A stretch of DNA of 64,000 bases from Ailanthus altissimus (taxonomy: Eukaryota; Streptophyta; Magnoliopsida; Sapindales; Simaroubaceae). The translations under genes and the position numbers were made by a program. Below are positions 25,841 to 37,654 of this stretch, one piece after another (position 1 is the stretch's first letter; each line of letters begins with the position of its first letter). The notes below the pieces were generated by a model. The model worked only from the letters and a program-made list of their open reading frames with translations, searched no databases and was not told the DNA's origin. The DNA lies in the NCBI GenBank assembly GCA_946807835.1, contig OX327684.1, positions 13,850,501-13,914,500 of the forward strand, in the 5' to 3' direction.

Positions 25841-28800
25841 TTATATATTTTAACAAAATTATACATACAAGCATGCCTTACAAAAATCTTCAATCTTACT
25901 AAAGTTGAAAGAAAATCAAAATTATTTCTTGTGCATAATTTTTGGCGAGCAAAAAGAAAATTGAAGAAAACAATAGTCACTATTTTTTTTTTGGGCATAA
26001 TTCAAGATTTTTAAAATATAATTAATAGAATAAAAATAAAACACAAAATTTAAGACGTGTAAAAACAAAAACAAAATAAAATACATGACACATGTAATAA
26101 GAAAAACAAGAAAATAGTACCATATGTTTGAATGCAAAATAGTTTGGTCCAATGTTCATTGTATGAATGCAATTACTTTCAACATATAGTATATTGAGAA
26201 GAGAAAAAATGAAAGGAAAGAAACTAGCATGCATTAACCATAACATTCACATCCATCATATACAATCTTTTTTATCTCTAATAATAACAAACCAATCCAT
26301 ATATAAACCTGCTATTTCCTTTCAACCTTTTTAAAAGCAGGGGTGGAAGGAACGTGTATCTTTCAAAAATCATTTCAAGAGCAAAAGTAAAGTTTTGATG
26401 TGCAACGCAAGTGAATCTACTTTTTGTGAGAAGATTTAAATGTGATTATTGTCTATAGTTGCTTCAACTTCACCCAACGAATCTCTACTTGTGGGGTTCA
26501 AGATCTTATTCATCACCCTGTTTCTGATTGTAAATGATCGATCCATAGGAATCTCTGCCTAGCAAAAGCACTTTTTTCATTGTTGCTGGAGTTGCAACCA
26601 CGAGTTTCAGCCTTTATTAATATTGGCAGTGATCCTCAACTAGTAGTTGGGTCTTCGATCACAAGATGTTAATTTATTTCTTTTTGAAAACAGCTTATCA
26701 TATTGAGTTTTGAATACACTTTCCAAGCATTTCGTAGCATCTAAGATTTATAACCGCCCTTGTAGAATTTGGTCAGAGTTGTGTTAGTGGTTATTTTTTG
26801 TAAAGACCTTCTAATACTTAAGTTAATATTCTAAGCTAACAAAAAAAAAAATTTAAATGCTAAAAATAGTGTTTTTAGAGAATTGCTTATAAATATTTAT
26901 CTCTAAAGTTGTCCCTTTTTTTGTGTTTCTTCCTTTTGAATTTGATCCCTTGTACCCAACGGCGCAAACCTTAAACTTCCCTTTTATAAACTTTTTGAGT
27001 TGTTATCCCACGGTGTTGTATGTCTCTAATCATGTGAGTGGCATGAGATTTTAGGAGTCATAGGTCAAATGTTCTGCATGTCCGCATTTGTAGAGAATGT
27101 GAGTGATGGGCTTGATGGGCTTGATGGTGTCACCTCCATATTCTTTATACCTCGTGAGTAGTAGTCCTCAAATTAGAGATGATTGTTGAGCTCACTTGTC
27201 CATTAAGGAGCTAAGCTCAGTGGGCTTCTATGGACCCAGTTTGAGGCTCCCTTGAACTTAGTCTAAATCAATGAGTTTTTATAAATTGAGCTTTGGATTT
27301 TAAACTTTAGAAAATGCTGAACTCGGAAAATCAAGGGCAACAGTTAAGACCCTGAACTATAAGCTGACTACTTATGTCTAAGTCTTCAAATGAATTCAAT
27401 CATATCAATTCTTTTATTTTCCTGTAATGGCCACGGTTCTAGACAGATATTTTGGGGGCATGATCTTGAATATGTAATTAAGTTTGATAATAGAACCAAA
27501 GTTAAATGTTGGTAAGCCGTAATTTTGATTCTTTAAAAATGAATAATTTTATCACAATTTTGTTAAGTAGAGAAAATTTTGATTGTTACAATATTGTAAA
27601 AATGAAATATGAAATCAACTCTATATCGATTAGTTGATTCTGGCATTCCATTTAAATTCTCATAATCGATGCACGTAGTTATGTTTTTGCAAAATTTATT
27701 AGAATAATTATATGTAATCACCGTTGTGTTAATCAAAACCGGTCCAGAGAAATTTCTGATAATAATACCAATAAATTTGTAATATTTAAAAATATATATA
27801 TTAAAATCAACCGAAGAAAATTACAACAATTGAAGTCGGAATCATATCGGAAGCAGAAACTGTAGGGCCAAAATTGATCTTGGGCGCAGATTATATACTA
27901 AATGGATCCAAGAAGGGGCGCAATTAGAGTACAAGCCAGGTGCTTCAGTTTTGCTCGTCGCGCGTAATAAACGTGCTATTGGCACATAACAAAAAAAAAA
28001 TCTTAATATACTAACAGAATCTAGTATAGGGAAATATCCAAAAATAATCGCTCTTTTAAAGGGCATAATATTTTACAGCCAAAAGTAATTTTGTTAATTT
28101 TTATTAATAAAAATAATAATAAATAAATAAAATTACTCTTATTAATAATAAAATTAAAAATTAAAATAGTAAACAAGGCTCGTAATTATCCGCATTCTAA
28201 AAATAGTGTGAGGAAGGGCTACCTGCCCTGCTATTGGGACTTGCTCTTAATCTTTTTGTTTAATTTTTGGTTATATTTTATTTTATTTTTTATTTTCTTT
28301 AGTGATTTTCAACTTATAATATTTTAAATTTATTTATTTTAACTATTTTTAAAGTATATTTTATATTAAAATTTTAAATAATTTATGAGAGAGATGCAAA
28401 AATATTTTAAAAATAAAATAATTTAAAAATCAAGCGTTTAACTAATAAAATTTATAAAAGTGTTAAGAGGCTAAAATACATTTTTATTTAAAAAAGGAGA
28501 CCATTTTCAAAAATCCCTAACAGTAACAACTAACAAGAATTCTAATCACAGCAATAATAACACTTTAATTAGTTAAAATTTTAATTTCCCTCTCTCCCTA
28601 AAAAAGAACACTCGTGTATTTTAAATAGAAGAATCTTGAAAAAATTTCAAAAATCAGGGTGATGTCGTCCAAAATCCATTTTCAAGAACATCAATTCTCA
28701 TGTTTTTTTTCTTTCCCTCAATATCCCTTTTGTTTTTCACATTTACTTTATTTCTTTTAGTGTGGTTTTTATTTGTTTACTTTAATCTTTTCTGTTTCTG

Positions 28801-28948
28801 GCGTTTGTGATTTACTTGTATTGCACGAATATCATCAATCAGCTTTACATGTGTATCAAACACTTTCGAGTTCTGATTTCTGAAGAGAATTTTCTTTTAA
28901 AAAAGAGTTGTTAAAAATATAAAATTTATCTAATTTTTGATGTAAAAG
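25841..28948. other. AT-rich intergenic sequence
   Basis: No gene or element recognised over 3.1 kb. GC content rises slightly at 26930-27300, but no frame or motif was found on either strand there. Confidence 0.5.
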
Positions 28949-28953
28949 AATTG

Positions 28954-29771
28954 TGTTGAAAAATTAGTTATTTAATAATTTTAGTTGGATAAGAATTGAG
29001 ATGAATTTTTAAGTAGAGAGTTATAAGAAATTTAAAATGTATATTAAAAAGTTTAGAACGTGTAGGACATGAAGGGGGAAGCGAAACAGAACTCAAATAT
29101 GCGAAGAAAACGAGCATAAGCGCCACCAGGGCTAAGCGCCGCGACGCCCATGGCTGAGTGCTGCGGCACCCAGCACAAAAGCTCAGTGCTGCGGCGGTAG
29201 GTGCTATATGGTGAGTGTTGCGGCGCCCAGGGATGAGGAGTTCATTTTTTATCTGGATTTCGAGTTTTTGACTTCCAAAACAAGTTGACTCTTACTCTAA
29301 TAAAGAATAAGGTTAGTAGACACAAAATACACCCTATATAAATACTTGTAAACCCTTTATTTCAGATCAAGCATTAAGAGAGACTTTAAGATAGGGGAAG
29401 AACTGGGTAAACACTAAGTGCTTGTGTATGTTAAGGTGAAACCGTCGTTTGGGTGATCATTGCTCGTGATAGAGTAAGGGTTCACTAAATATTAGGTCCT
29501 TTTGAGGGTTCTTCAAATTATGTTTTCCTTATAAAATCTCTACGGAGTTAATAAGAGAGGTTAGGATTCTTAGATTCACCGTAGATGTAGACAATTGGCC
29601 GAACCACGTAAGATTGTGTTATACTCTTTTATATTCTACTTTGAATTATTGCTATTTTGCTTGATTAACAGATTATTGCACTGCGTAAGGAGGTTAGGGT
29701 TCTAAGTTGAACTTGAGGTTTTTCACTTCAATATAACCTCAAGAGGGAGAAGGGCATTTTCTCCCTCAACA
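28954..29771 (+). repeat. 5' LTR of copia element B
   Basis: 818 bp. GC-rich island at 29112-29235 with AAGCGCCGCGACGCCCA and similar text. TATATAAATAC near 29335 is a likely TATA box. Ends at CCCTCAACA before the primer site. Confidence 0.85.
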
Positions 29772-29774
29772 AAC

Positions 29775-29786
29775 TGGTATCAAAGC
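29775..29786 (+). promoter_or_regulatory. Primer-binding site of element B
   Basis: TGGTATCAAAGC, one base from the usual methionine tRNA complement TGGTATCAGAGC, three bases inside the 5' LTR. Confidence 0.85.
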
Positions 29787-29852
29787 TAAAGGTTCGATAA
29801 TACACACTTAGGGTATTTAAACCCTGGCTGCAATCAAGCAAGAAATAGAGAA

Positions 29853-30990
29853 TTTCAATGGGGTGAATAACTTTAATCTTTAGAGAAAGAATGCTAGGGC
29901 TCTACTAGTGAAGGAAGAAGGCTAGGGCTTTACTAGTGAAGGAAGGGCTAGACTCAACTTTGGAGGAAGTCAGCTCCTCAACTAGCGATGAGACGACAAC
30001 CTCAAAGTTCGGGCTAAAAGATTGGGACATGATTAAAAAAAAGGCTCACAACACATTATTCCTAGTGTTAAGCGACGAAGAATTAAGGGAAATTGATGAT
30101 GAAGAAACTGCTTTAGGGCTATGGAAGAGACTCGAGGCATTGGACATGAAGAAGTCTCTTGCAAATAGACTTCTTGTGAAAAAGAAACTACATCAGCTAA
30201 CAATGCACGAGGGAACTTTATTGAGAGCTCACATTGATGAGTTCAACAAGATCATCATAAATCTTGAGCAACTTAACATCAAGACTGAGGATGAAGACAA
30301 TGTCATTATCTTGTTAAGTTCGTTGCCAAAGAGCTATGAGAGCTTTGTGGATACGCTGTTGTATGGTAAAGAGTCTTTAACGATGAATGACGTCAATGCA
30401 TCATTGAAATCAAAAGAATTGACAAAGAGATCTGAGTCCGAAAGTGCAGCAGCATTGCTTACATAAAGAAGGAAGAGCAACCAATCAATAAAGAAATCCA
30501 AGAAATGTTTCCTTTGTAATAAGGAATAGCACTTTGTGAAGGCTTGTCCAAAATCAAAAGGCCAAAGAGGGTGGGCTGCAATCGGTACTGAGGAAGATAC
30601 CGAAGTTGTAGACACATTGGTAGCCTCAATGGGAAAGTACGTTGGCAAATGGATACTAGATTTGGGGTGCAGTGTCCATATGTGTCCCGACAGATCAATG
30701 TTTACCAACTATAAAGCCAAGAGAGGTAAAGCTCTAATGAGGAATGACATGACTTGTGAGATCATAGGAGTTGGTGACATAAAACTGAGGATGCAAGGTG
30801 GAGAAACTAGGGACTTACATGGTGCGGGGCATGTTCCTAAATTGAGGAGAAACTTGATATCCCTAGGCAAGCTCAATGAGGAAGGGTATTCGGTTAGAGC
30901 GGAAAAAGAAAAACTAAGGGTAGAGAAATGACCTATAAGGTTTGAGGGTGAGAAGCACAATGAGGGGCTCTATGTGCTTACTGGGATGGC
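29853..30990 (+). pseudogene. Copia gag and protease remnant of element B
   Basis: Gag packages element RNA into particles. The frame begins around 29853 (ENFNGVNNFNL, then a stop) and is disturbed before the long open stretch at 29936-30466. That stretch holds UBN2-type Gag (GLDSTLEEVSSS, LGLWKRLEALDMKKSLANRL, HIDEFNKIIINLEQLN, LLSSLPKSYESFVDTLLYGK). A CCHC knuckle (CFLCNKE, stop, HFVKAC) lies at 30506-30547. 30536-30931 carries the protease to pre-integrase segment (KWILDLGCSVHMC, LRRNLISLGKLNEEGYS). The protease DSG is DLG here. The frame ends near LYVLTGMAMSGP, just before where an integrase zinc finger should begin. Confidence 0.88.
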
Positions 30991-31249
30991 CATGAGTGGC
31001 CCAAAGCGGGGTGTTGGAGTAATGCAGACCACTAGGCGATATCTAAATCGTGCTCACCGAGGTGTTGAGGGTTGGAAAGGAGTGCAACGCATCTATACCC
31101 TATGCAAGGTGCAAGAATGCCTTTGGAGACCAAAATCACTAGATCGAGGAAAGTTAAGTCTTAGTGGAGATTTAACTGGACTCAACTCTAGGTGATAGAG
31201 TATTGGTGTGGATCGGATTCAGAAGCCTTCTTATTTGGAAGATTTTGAA

Positions 31250-31262
31250 TCAATGAAGGGTT
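31250..31262 (+). promoter_or_regulatory. Polypurine tract of element B
   Basis: AATGAAGGGTTT lies directly before the 3' LTR, and the matching AAGAAGGGTTT sits at the same place in element A. It primes plus-strand DNA synthesis in LTR elements. Confidence 0.6.
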
Positions 31263-32057
31263 TGTTAAAAAATTGGTGATTCAACAATCTTGATTGGACA
31301 AGAATTGAGATGAATACCAAAGTGGAGAGTCACAAGAAGTCTAGAATGTGTAGGACACATATGGAGAAGTTTAGGACATGTAGGACACAAAGGGGGAAGC
31401 GAAACGGGACTCAAAGACGTAAAGGAAGCGAAGAAAACAAGCATAGGCTGAGCGCCGCGGCGCCCATAGCTGAGCGCCGCAGCACCCATGGCTAGGTCCC
31501 CAACGCCGTGGCGGTGGGCGTGATATGGTAAGCGTCGCAGCGCTAGACGCAACAAGGAGTCCGTTTTTGATCCGAATTTCGAGTTTTGTAAAGTTTTGAA
31601 CTTTCAAAACAAGTGAACTCTTACTCCAACAAGGAATAAAGTTAGTAGGCACGAAATACACCTTATATAAACACTTGTAAACCCTTTATTTTAGATCAAA
31701 CATTAAGAGAGACTCTAAGAGAGAAGAAGAACTTGGTAGACACTAAGTGCTTGTGTGTGCTAGGGTGAAATCCTCGTTAGGGTGATCATTGCTCGTGGTA
31801 GAGTAAGGGTTCACTAAACATTAGGCCCTTTTGAGGGTTCTTCAAATTGTGTTTTCTTTGTAAAATCTCTAAGGAGTTAATAAGAAAAGCTATGATCCTT
31901 GGATCCACCATAGACGTAGACAATTAGCCGAACCACGTAAGATTGTGTTGTACTCTTTTATATTCTACTTTAAATTCTTACTATTTTACTTAATTAATAG
32001 GTTATTCCATTGTGCAAGAAGGTTAGAGTTTTAAGTTGAACTTGAGATTCTTCAACA
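31263..32057 (+). repeat. 3' LTR of copia element B
   Basis: 795 bp, collinear with 28954-29771 apart from small insertions and deletions. One is a gap of about 45 bp near its 3' end, where the 5' LTR has AACCTCAAGAGGGAGAAGGG. GC-rich island at 31446-31552. Confidence 0.85.
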
Positions 32058-32772
32058 GATTGCTTAATTAATAAGTTGGAAGTTAAAAAGATTTGCATAA
32101 TTTATCCAATTCTCTTAATTTGGACATTCATAGCTGATAATGTCATCTTCAAGTATACGTTTTGCAACCTCATTAACTTGTTTCTTTAGCTTGTATTGTC
32201 GTCTGAACATATTCTTGCACCCACTTGAGTCTTGAATTTTGCAGAATTTTCAGAGAGCAGAAAGACGTTTGTTGCTTAGTATCACAGAAGAAAGAAGATT
32301 CTTTAACTAACAATTCGTAGAGTGACACTCGCAAGAGTTTAGCATGGGATAGTGCCTTTTTCACAAGTCCAGGTTTGTTTTCAGAAACCTGAATAATAGC
32401 TAGAATTTTGTCAATACATCTTTGTCGGTACTATTGATATGAGAATTTTATTATTGTAATTGTATCTCTAAATTCTTAGGAGTCTTGGAGCATTAAGAGC
32501 TCTTTTAACTCTGAACTTTCGACCTTCGAATTCTTCTGAACAAGAAAATGAAAGCACCATTTGCCAGGTTGTTTCGCGCAGAAGTTTAGCTTGGGAAAAT
32601 GCTTTTTTTACAAGTGCAGGTATGCTTTGAGCTTATAAATGATCATAATATAGATGCCTTTTTGTCGCAAAATGCCATCTCTTTAATGTAAATCATACTT
32701 TTGATATGCTTAGGAGTTCTGGATCCTGAAGAGTTATGTTTAGTAAATAAAGGATTTAAGGAGTCTGGAATG

Positions 32773-33190
32773 TGTTGGATCATAAACTTGATCCATTATG
32801 GGAGCCTAAACCCAAAATAAATCAAATTGGAGTCCAAGTCCATAATCAAGGTCCAAAACTACTAACCTTTTACCTAGAATCTTCTAGGGTGTGGTAATTA
32901 AGCATATGAATAATTTAGAAGGATGGAGAAGAATGAAGAAGAATGAGGTGTATGGTTATTGTAATTTTGGATTAGTTTATTTGTGTGGTGTAGGATTGTT
33001 CTTAAGTAGTATAAATACCCCTCCCCATTTTAGTTTAAGCATCAAGAAAAATTAAGAGCTTCTAAGTGAGTGAAGAAGCAAACTCTAATAAAGAGTGAGT
33101 TGTAGTATCTTATTTTTGAGTGAGAGTGCTCTTGTAATATTTGTTTGAGTTTAAATAAAAGTTATTTGTGTGAGTGTTTCATTTCCAACA
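32773..33190 (+). repeat. 5' LTR of the full-length copia element
   Basis: TGTTGGATC...TTTCCAACA, 418 bp. AGTATAAATACCCC near 33010 is the likely TATA box, and AATAAAAG near 33157 a possible polyadenylation signal. Confidence 0.97.
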
Positions 33191-33193
33191 AAG

Positions 33194-33205
33194 TGGTATC
33201 AGAGC
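33194..33205 (+). promoter_or_regulatory. Primer-binding site (initiator methionine tRNA)
   Basis: TGGTATCAGAGC, three bases after the 5' LTR, is the exact sequence used by most plant copia elements. Confidence 0.95.
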
Positions 33206-33547
33206 AAGTCGGAAAGTATACACTATTGCATATCAAATCGAAGGTCTCGACGAGAGGAATCTGACGCCACCAAGATCTCCCCAATCTGAGTTCGGACGCG
33301 CCTCCACGCGTCGCCGGAAGACTGCTGCCAGAAAATCGAGTTGACTCATCGAGTTAAGCCGAGTTGACCGAGCCGTCCAAGCTGTCAAAATCATTGACCG
33401 TTGACCAGGTTAGGGTTGACTTTGACCGTTGACTTTGACCGTTGATCGAAAAATTGAAAATTTTGACCAGGTCCCTCCCAAGGTTTTTCGGCGTTCCGGA
33501 TTCATCCGTGCAATCGAATTTTGTAAATTCTCATTATATTAAGAGAT

Positions 33548-34360
33548 ATGGCAAATGGTATGGCACCATTCCAAGTTCCGACACTCAACAACAACAACTA
33601 CGACAACTGGAATATCAAAATGAAGGCACTTCTTGGATCACAAGATGTGTGGGATATCATAGAGAAAGGCTATAACGAGCCTGCGGATGATGCTGCTTTT
33701 GCTGCTCTTACACCAGATCAAAAAACAACTTTAAAGGATTCAAGAAAGAGAGACAAGAAGGCTCTCTATCTCATCTATCAAGCATTAGATGATGATGGCT
33801 TTGAAAAGATTTCGAGTGCAAGCTCTAGCAAGGAAGCGTGGGAGAAGCTGCAAACCTCTTACAAAGGATCTGAGCAAGTGAAGAAGGTCCGTCTCCAAAC
33901 ATTAAGAGGTGAATTCGAATCCTTACACATGAAAGTATCTGAGTCTATTTCAGATTATTTCTCAAGAGTAGTAGCTGTTTCTAATCAATTAAAAAGAAAT
34001 GGTGAAAAGTTAGAAGATGTGAGGATAATAGAGAAGATACTCCGTTCGTTGGATCCCAAATTTAAGCACATCGTCGTGACGATTGAAGAAACTAAAGATT
34101 TGGAAGAAATGACGATCGAGCAACTCCAAGGATCATTGCAAGCATACGAAGAGAAGCATAAGAAGAAGCATGGGTTTACTGAGCAACTCCTCAAGCTACA
34201 ACTCAAGGATATGCATGAAAGCCAAAGCAATGATAGAAACCAACGTGGTCGAGGCAGAGGTAGAGGCTGTGGACGAGGTGGAAGTCGCGGTCATGGACGA
34301 GGCTGGAATTACAACAACAACAATTTCAACAACTATGAAAAAGGAGAAAGCTCAACTTGA
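33548..34360 (+). CDS. gag: Copia Gag, first part of the polyprotein
   Basis: Gag forms the cytoplasmic particle that carries the element's RNA. The 270-residue frame starts with MANGMAPFQVPTLNNNNYD. This is a typical copia Gag opening, followed by NWNIKMKALLGSQDVWDI, and the ATG is the first in the frame after the leader. It has the UBN2/retrotran_gag core (AWEKLQTSYKGSEQVKKVRL, ISDYFSRVVAVSNQL, LRSLDPKFKHIVVTIEE) and a Gly/Arg-rich tail (RGRGRGRGCGRGGSRG). It ends at a TGA (34358-34360) just before the CCHC knuckle, with the same frame open beyond. The TGA fits a C-to-T change in an Arg codon, since GRGR follows, so Gag is shortened and the polyprotein is cut. Confidence 0.93.
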   Translation: MANGMAPFQVPTLNNNNYDNWNIKMKALLGSQDVWDIIEKGYNEPADDAAFAALTPDQKTTLKDSRKRDKKALYLIYQALDDDGFEKISSASSSKEAWEKLQTSYKGSEQVKKVRLQTLRGEFESLHMKVSESISDYFSRVVAVSNQLKRNGEKLEDVRIIEKILRSLDPKFKHIVVTIEETKDLEEMTIEQLQGSLQAYEEKHKKKHGFTEQLLKLQLKDMHESQSNDRNQRGRGRGRGCGRGGSRGHGRGWNYNNNNFNNYEKGESST

Positions 34361-36415
34361 GGCCGTGGAAGAATCAATCCGAACTCAAGGTATGAAAAAT
34401 CTCAAGTTCGATGTTATAATTGTCAGAAGTTTGGGCATTATGCTTCAGAATGTAGAGCTCCCAACAACAAAATTGAGGAGAATGCCAACTACATAGAGGA
34501 GAAGACAGATGGCAAAGAAACTCTTCTTCTAGCACGAAAGGAAACTGATGGTGGCCAAGCAAATTCCTGGTATCTTGACAGTGGTGCAAGCAATCACATG
34601 TGTGGAAGGAAAGACATGTTCGTGGAGCTAGACGAGTCAGTAAGCGGAAATGTTTCGTTTGGAGATGATTCTATAATAGCAGTGAAAGAGAGAGGTAACA
34701 TCCTTATCCGTTTGAAAGACGGGAGACATCAGTTTATTTCCAATGTCTACTATGTGCCCAATATGAAAAGTAACATCTTGAGTTTAGGGCAACTGTTAGA
34801 GAAAGGTTATGATATTCATATGAAGGATTATAATCTTTCTACAAAAGATGATAAGAATAACTTCATTGCTAAAGTGCCGATGTCAAAGAATAGAATGTTC
34901 TTGATCAACATACAAAACGATGTTGCAAAGTGCCTGAAAGCTTACTACAAAGATGCATCATGGCTTTGGCATCTTCGATTTGGGCATCTCAATTTTGGAG
35001 GTCTAGAGCTGCTATCTAAGAAGGAGATGGTGAAGGGACTACCTTGCATCAACCATCCTAACCAGCTTTGTGAAGGGTGTCTAGTCGGGAAACAATTCAG
35101 GAAAAGCTTTCCAAAGGAGTCAAAGACAAGAGCCAAGAAACCACTCGAGCTCATCCATACCGATGTGTGTGGACTGATCAAGCCAAGCTCTCTCGGTAAC
35201 AGTAACTATTTTCTTCTCTTCATTGATGATTTTTCAAGAAAAACCTGGGTATATTTCTTGAAACAGAAGTCAGAAGTTTTCGAAGTCTTCAAGAAGTTCA
35301 AAGCAGCAGTGGAGAGAGAAAGCGGTAGAAAGATCAAAGCCATGAGATCCGACCGAGGTGGAGAATTTACTTCCAGGGAGTTTCAAGAGTTCTGTGAAGC
35401 AAATGGAATTCGTCGACCAATGACAGTTCCTAGATCCCCCCAACAAAATGGCGTGGCAGAAAGAAAGAACAGAACAATCCTCGACATGGCACGAAGCATG
35501 CTCAAAAGCAAGAAACTACCCAAGAAATTTTGGGCGGAAGCAGTAGCGTGTGCAGTCTACTTGTCAAACCGATCTCCAACAAGAAGTGTATGGGGAAAGA
35601 CACCGCAAGAGGCATGGAGTGGAAGAAAGCCTGGCATTTCCCACCTGAGAATCTTTGGAAGTATAGCCCATGTTCATGTACCGGACGAGAGAAGAACGAA
35701 GCTTGATGATAAAAGTGAGAGTTTTATCTTCATCGGCTATGATGCTAATTCGAAGGGCTACAAGTTGTACAATCCAGAAAATAAAAAGATTGTGATTAGT
35801 CGAGATGTGGTCTTCAACGAAGAAGAAGAATGGGATTTTAACTCTCATGCAGGTGACTTCAATTTCTTTCCTCAGTTTGAAGAAGATGAGCAGACAATGA
35901 GGGAGCAACTAGGACCTCAACAAGAACTTGAAACTCCACCCACTTCACCAACATCAACCACTCAAAGAGACTCATCACCTTCGTCATCGTCAAGTGGGAG
36001 TCAAAGTGAAAGAGTTGTGCAACGTACAAGAAGCCTTAGAGATCTCTATGAGGTAACTGAACGACAAGATAATCTTACATTATTTTGTCTGTTTGTCGAT
36101 TGTGAACCAGTGAGCTTTCAAGAAGCAGTACGAGAGAAGAAGTGGAGAGATGCGATGGACGAAGAAATTAAGGCCATCGAGAAGAATGATACATGGGAAC
36201 TCACCTCACTTCCCAAAAGACATAAGGCGATAGGTGTCAAATGGGTGTACAAAACAAAGCAAAACGCCAAAGGAGAGATTGAAAGGCACAAGGCGAGGCT
36301 AGTTGCTAAAGGCTATAGTCAAAAGGCTGGAATTGACTATGATGAGGTATTTGCTCCTGTTGCTCGATTGGAGACTATTAGACTAATCATTTCTTTGGCA
36401 GCTCAAAACAAGTAG
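34361..36415 (+). pseudogene. pol: Copia Pol: CCHC knuckle, protease, integrase and start of reverse transcriptase
   Basis: Same frame as gag. The CCHC knuckle [14 protein letters not shown] is at 34412-34453. The protease motif [12 protein letters not shown] has its catalytic Asp at 34577. Next come the integrase zinc finger ([20 protein letters not shown]) and the integrase core with Asp at 35162 (HTDVCG), Asp at 35351 (SDRGGEF) and Glu at 35459 (GVAERKNR). The last two are 35 residues apart, as in the DD35E triad. A Ser/Thr-rich linker leads into the reverse transcriptase ([39 protein letters not shown]). The frame stops at TAG 36413-36415, where related elements have Trp (NK-W-KI..QMDVKSAFLNG), so it is probably a G-to-A change. 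There is no ATG near 34361, so expression would need read-through. Confidence 0.93.
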
Positions 36416-37654
36416 AAGATACAGCAAATGGATGTAAAGTCTGCCTTCCTAAATGGAGTTCTTGAAGAGGAAGTCTACATTCAGCAACCATCAGGCTACG
36501 AAGTCAAAGGCCACGAAGACAAGGTGTTAAAGTTGAAGAAGGCTCTTTACGGGCTAAAACAAGCACCAAGGGCATGGAATAGCCGAATCGACAAGTACTT
36601 CCAAGAGAATGGCTTCAACAAATGTCCATACGAGCACGCTCTATATATCAAGATCAAAGATGAAGATATTTTGATCGTGTGCCTCTACGTGGACGATTTG
36701 ATCTTCACTGGAAGCAACCCAAGCATGTTCAATGAATTCAAGGAAGTGATGACGAAAGAATTCGAGATGACAGACATGGGGCTCATGGCGTACTACCTTG
36801 GCATTGAAGTTAAGCAACAAAATGATGGAATTTTCATTTCACAAGAAAGCTATGCAAAGGAGATCCTGAAGAAGTTCAAGATGGAGAATTGTAAGCCGAT
36901 AAGCACACCGACGGAATACGGAATCAAGATGTCCAAACATGAAGAAGGCGAAAGTGTAGATCCAACATTCTTCAAAAGTTTGGTAGGAAGTCTACGCTAT
37001 CTAACTTGCACGAGGCCCGATATTCTTCACGCAGTTGGATTGGTCAGTCGCTACATGGAATCTCCAACAACCACCCATTTTAAAGCCGTAAAGAGAATTT
37101 TTCGCTATCTGAAAGGTACAATTGACTTTGGCTTGTTCTATTCAGTTTCTAATGATTACAAGCTTGTTGGATATAGCGATAGTGATTGGGGTGGAGACAT
37201 AGATAATCGAAGGAGCACTACTGGATTCGTATTTTTCATGGGAGATACTGCTTTCACATGGATGTCAAAGAAACAACCGATTGTCACATTGTCCACTTGT
37301 GAAGCGGAATATGTTGCTACTACCTCATGCGTTTGTCATGCAATTTGGCTAAGAAATCTATTAAAGGAGATAGGCTTGATACAAGAAGAGCCTACCAAGG
37401 TTTGTGTCGACAACAAGTCAGCCATTGCCTTAACCAAGAATCCGGTATTCCATGATCGAAGCAAACACATCGATATTCGCTACCACTATATAAGGGAGTG
37501 TGTTGCAAGAAAGGATGTTCAAGTTGAATATGTGAAATCACAAGATCAAGTTGCCGATATTTTTACCAAACCACTGACAAGCGAAGACTTCATAAGATTA
37601 AGGAACTTACTAGGGGTCACAAGATCAAGTTTAAGGGGGGGTGTTGGATCATAA
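36416..37654 (+). pseudogene. pol: Copia Pol: rest of reverse transcriptase and RNase H
   Basis: Continues in the gag-pol frame after the TAG. Reverse transcriptase copies element RNA into DNA. Its fingers and palm are seen as QMDVKSAFLNGVLEEEVY, LYGLKQAPRAW and the catalytic YVDD at 36686-36697 (LYVDDLIFTGSN). RNase H follows (GYSDSDWGGDIDNRRSTTGF, CEAEYVA, VCVDNKSAIAL, HIDIRYHYIRE). The frame ends at TAG/TGA-flanked GVGS near 37654, inside the first bases of the 3' LTR. All catalytic residues seen are intact. Only the two upstream nonsense codons break the polyprotein. Confidence 0.93.
37630..37641 (+). promoter_or_regulatory. Polypurine tract
   Basis: TTTAAGGGGGGG directly before the 3' LTR, the plus-strand primer of the element. 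Confidence 0.9.

Larger units (their letters stand above)
28954..32057 (+). mobile_element. Non-autonomous copia element B (gag-only type)
   Basis: LTRs at 28954-29771 and 31263-32057 begin TGTT and end CAACA. The flanks AATTG (28949-28953) and GATTG (32058-32062) are a 5-bp target duplication with one change. The primer site TGGTATCAAAGC is at 29775-29786, and a purine tract (ATGAAGGGTTT) precedes the 3' LTR. The 1.5-kb interior has gag, a CCHC knuckle and a protease-like segment, then about 270 bp of non-coding sequence collinear with element A. Integrase, reverse transcriptase and RNase H are absent. It is the same family as element A, in the opposite orientation. Confidence 0.88.

Noticed and set aside
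33194..33205. TGGTATCAGAGC sites across the window as parts of tRNA genes
   Set aside because: They are retroelement primer-binding sites. No cloverleaf with A and B boxes was found near any of them.
34598..36415. Copia pol starting at the ATG at 34598
   Set aside because: The frame is open from 34361 and includes the CCHC knuckle and the protease Asp before this ATG, so it is an internal methionine, not a start.
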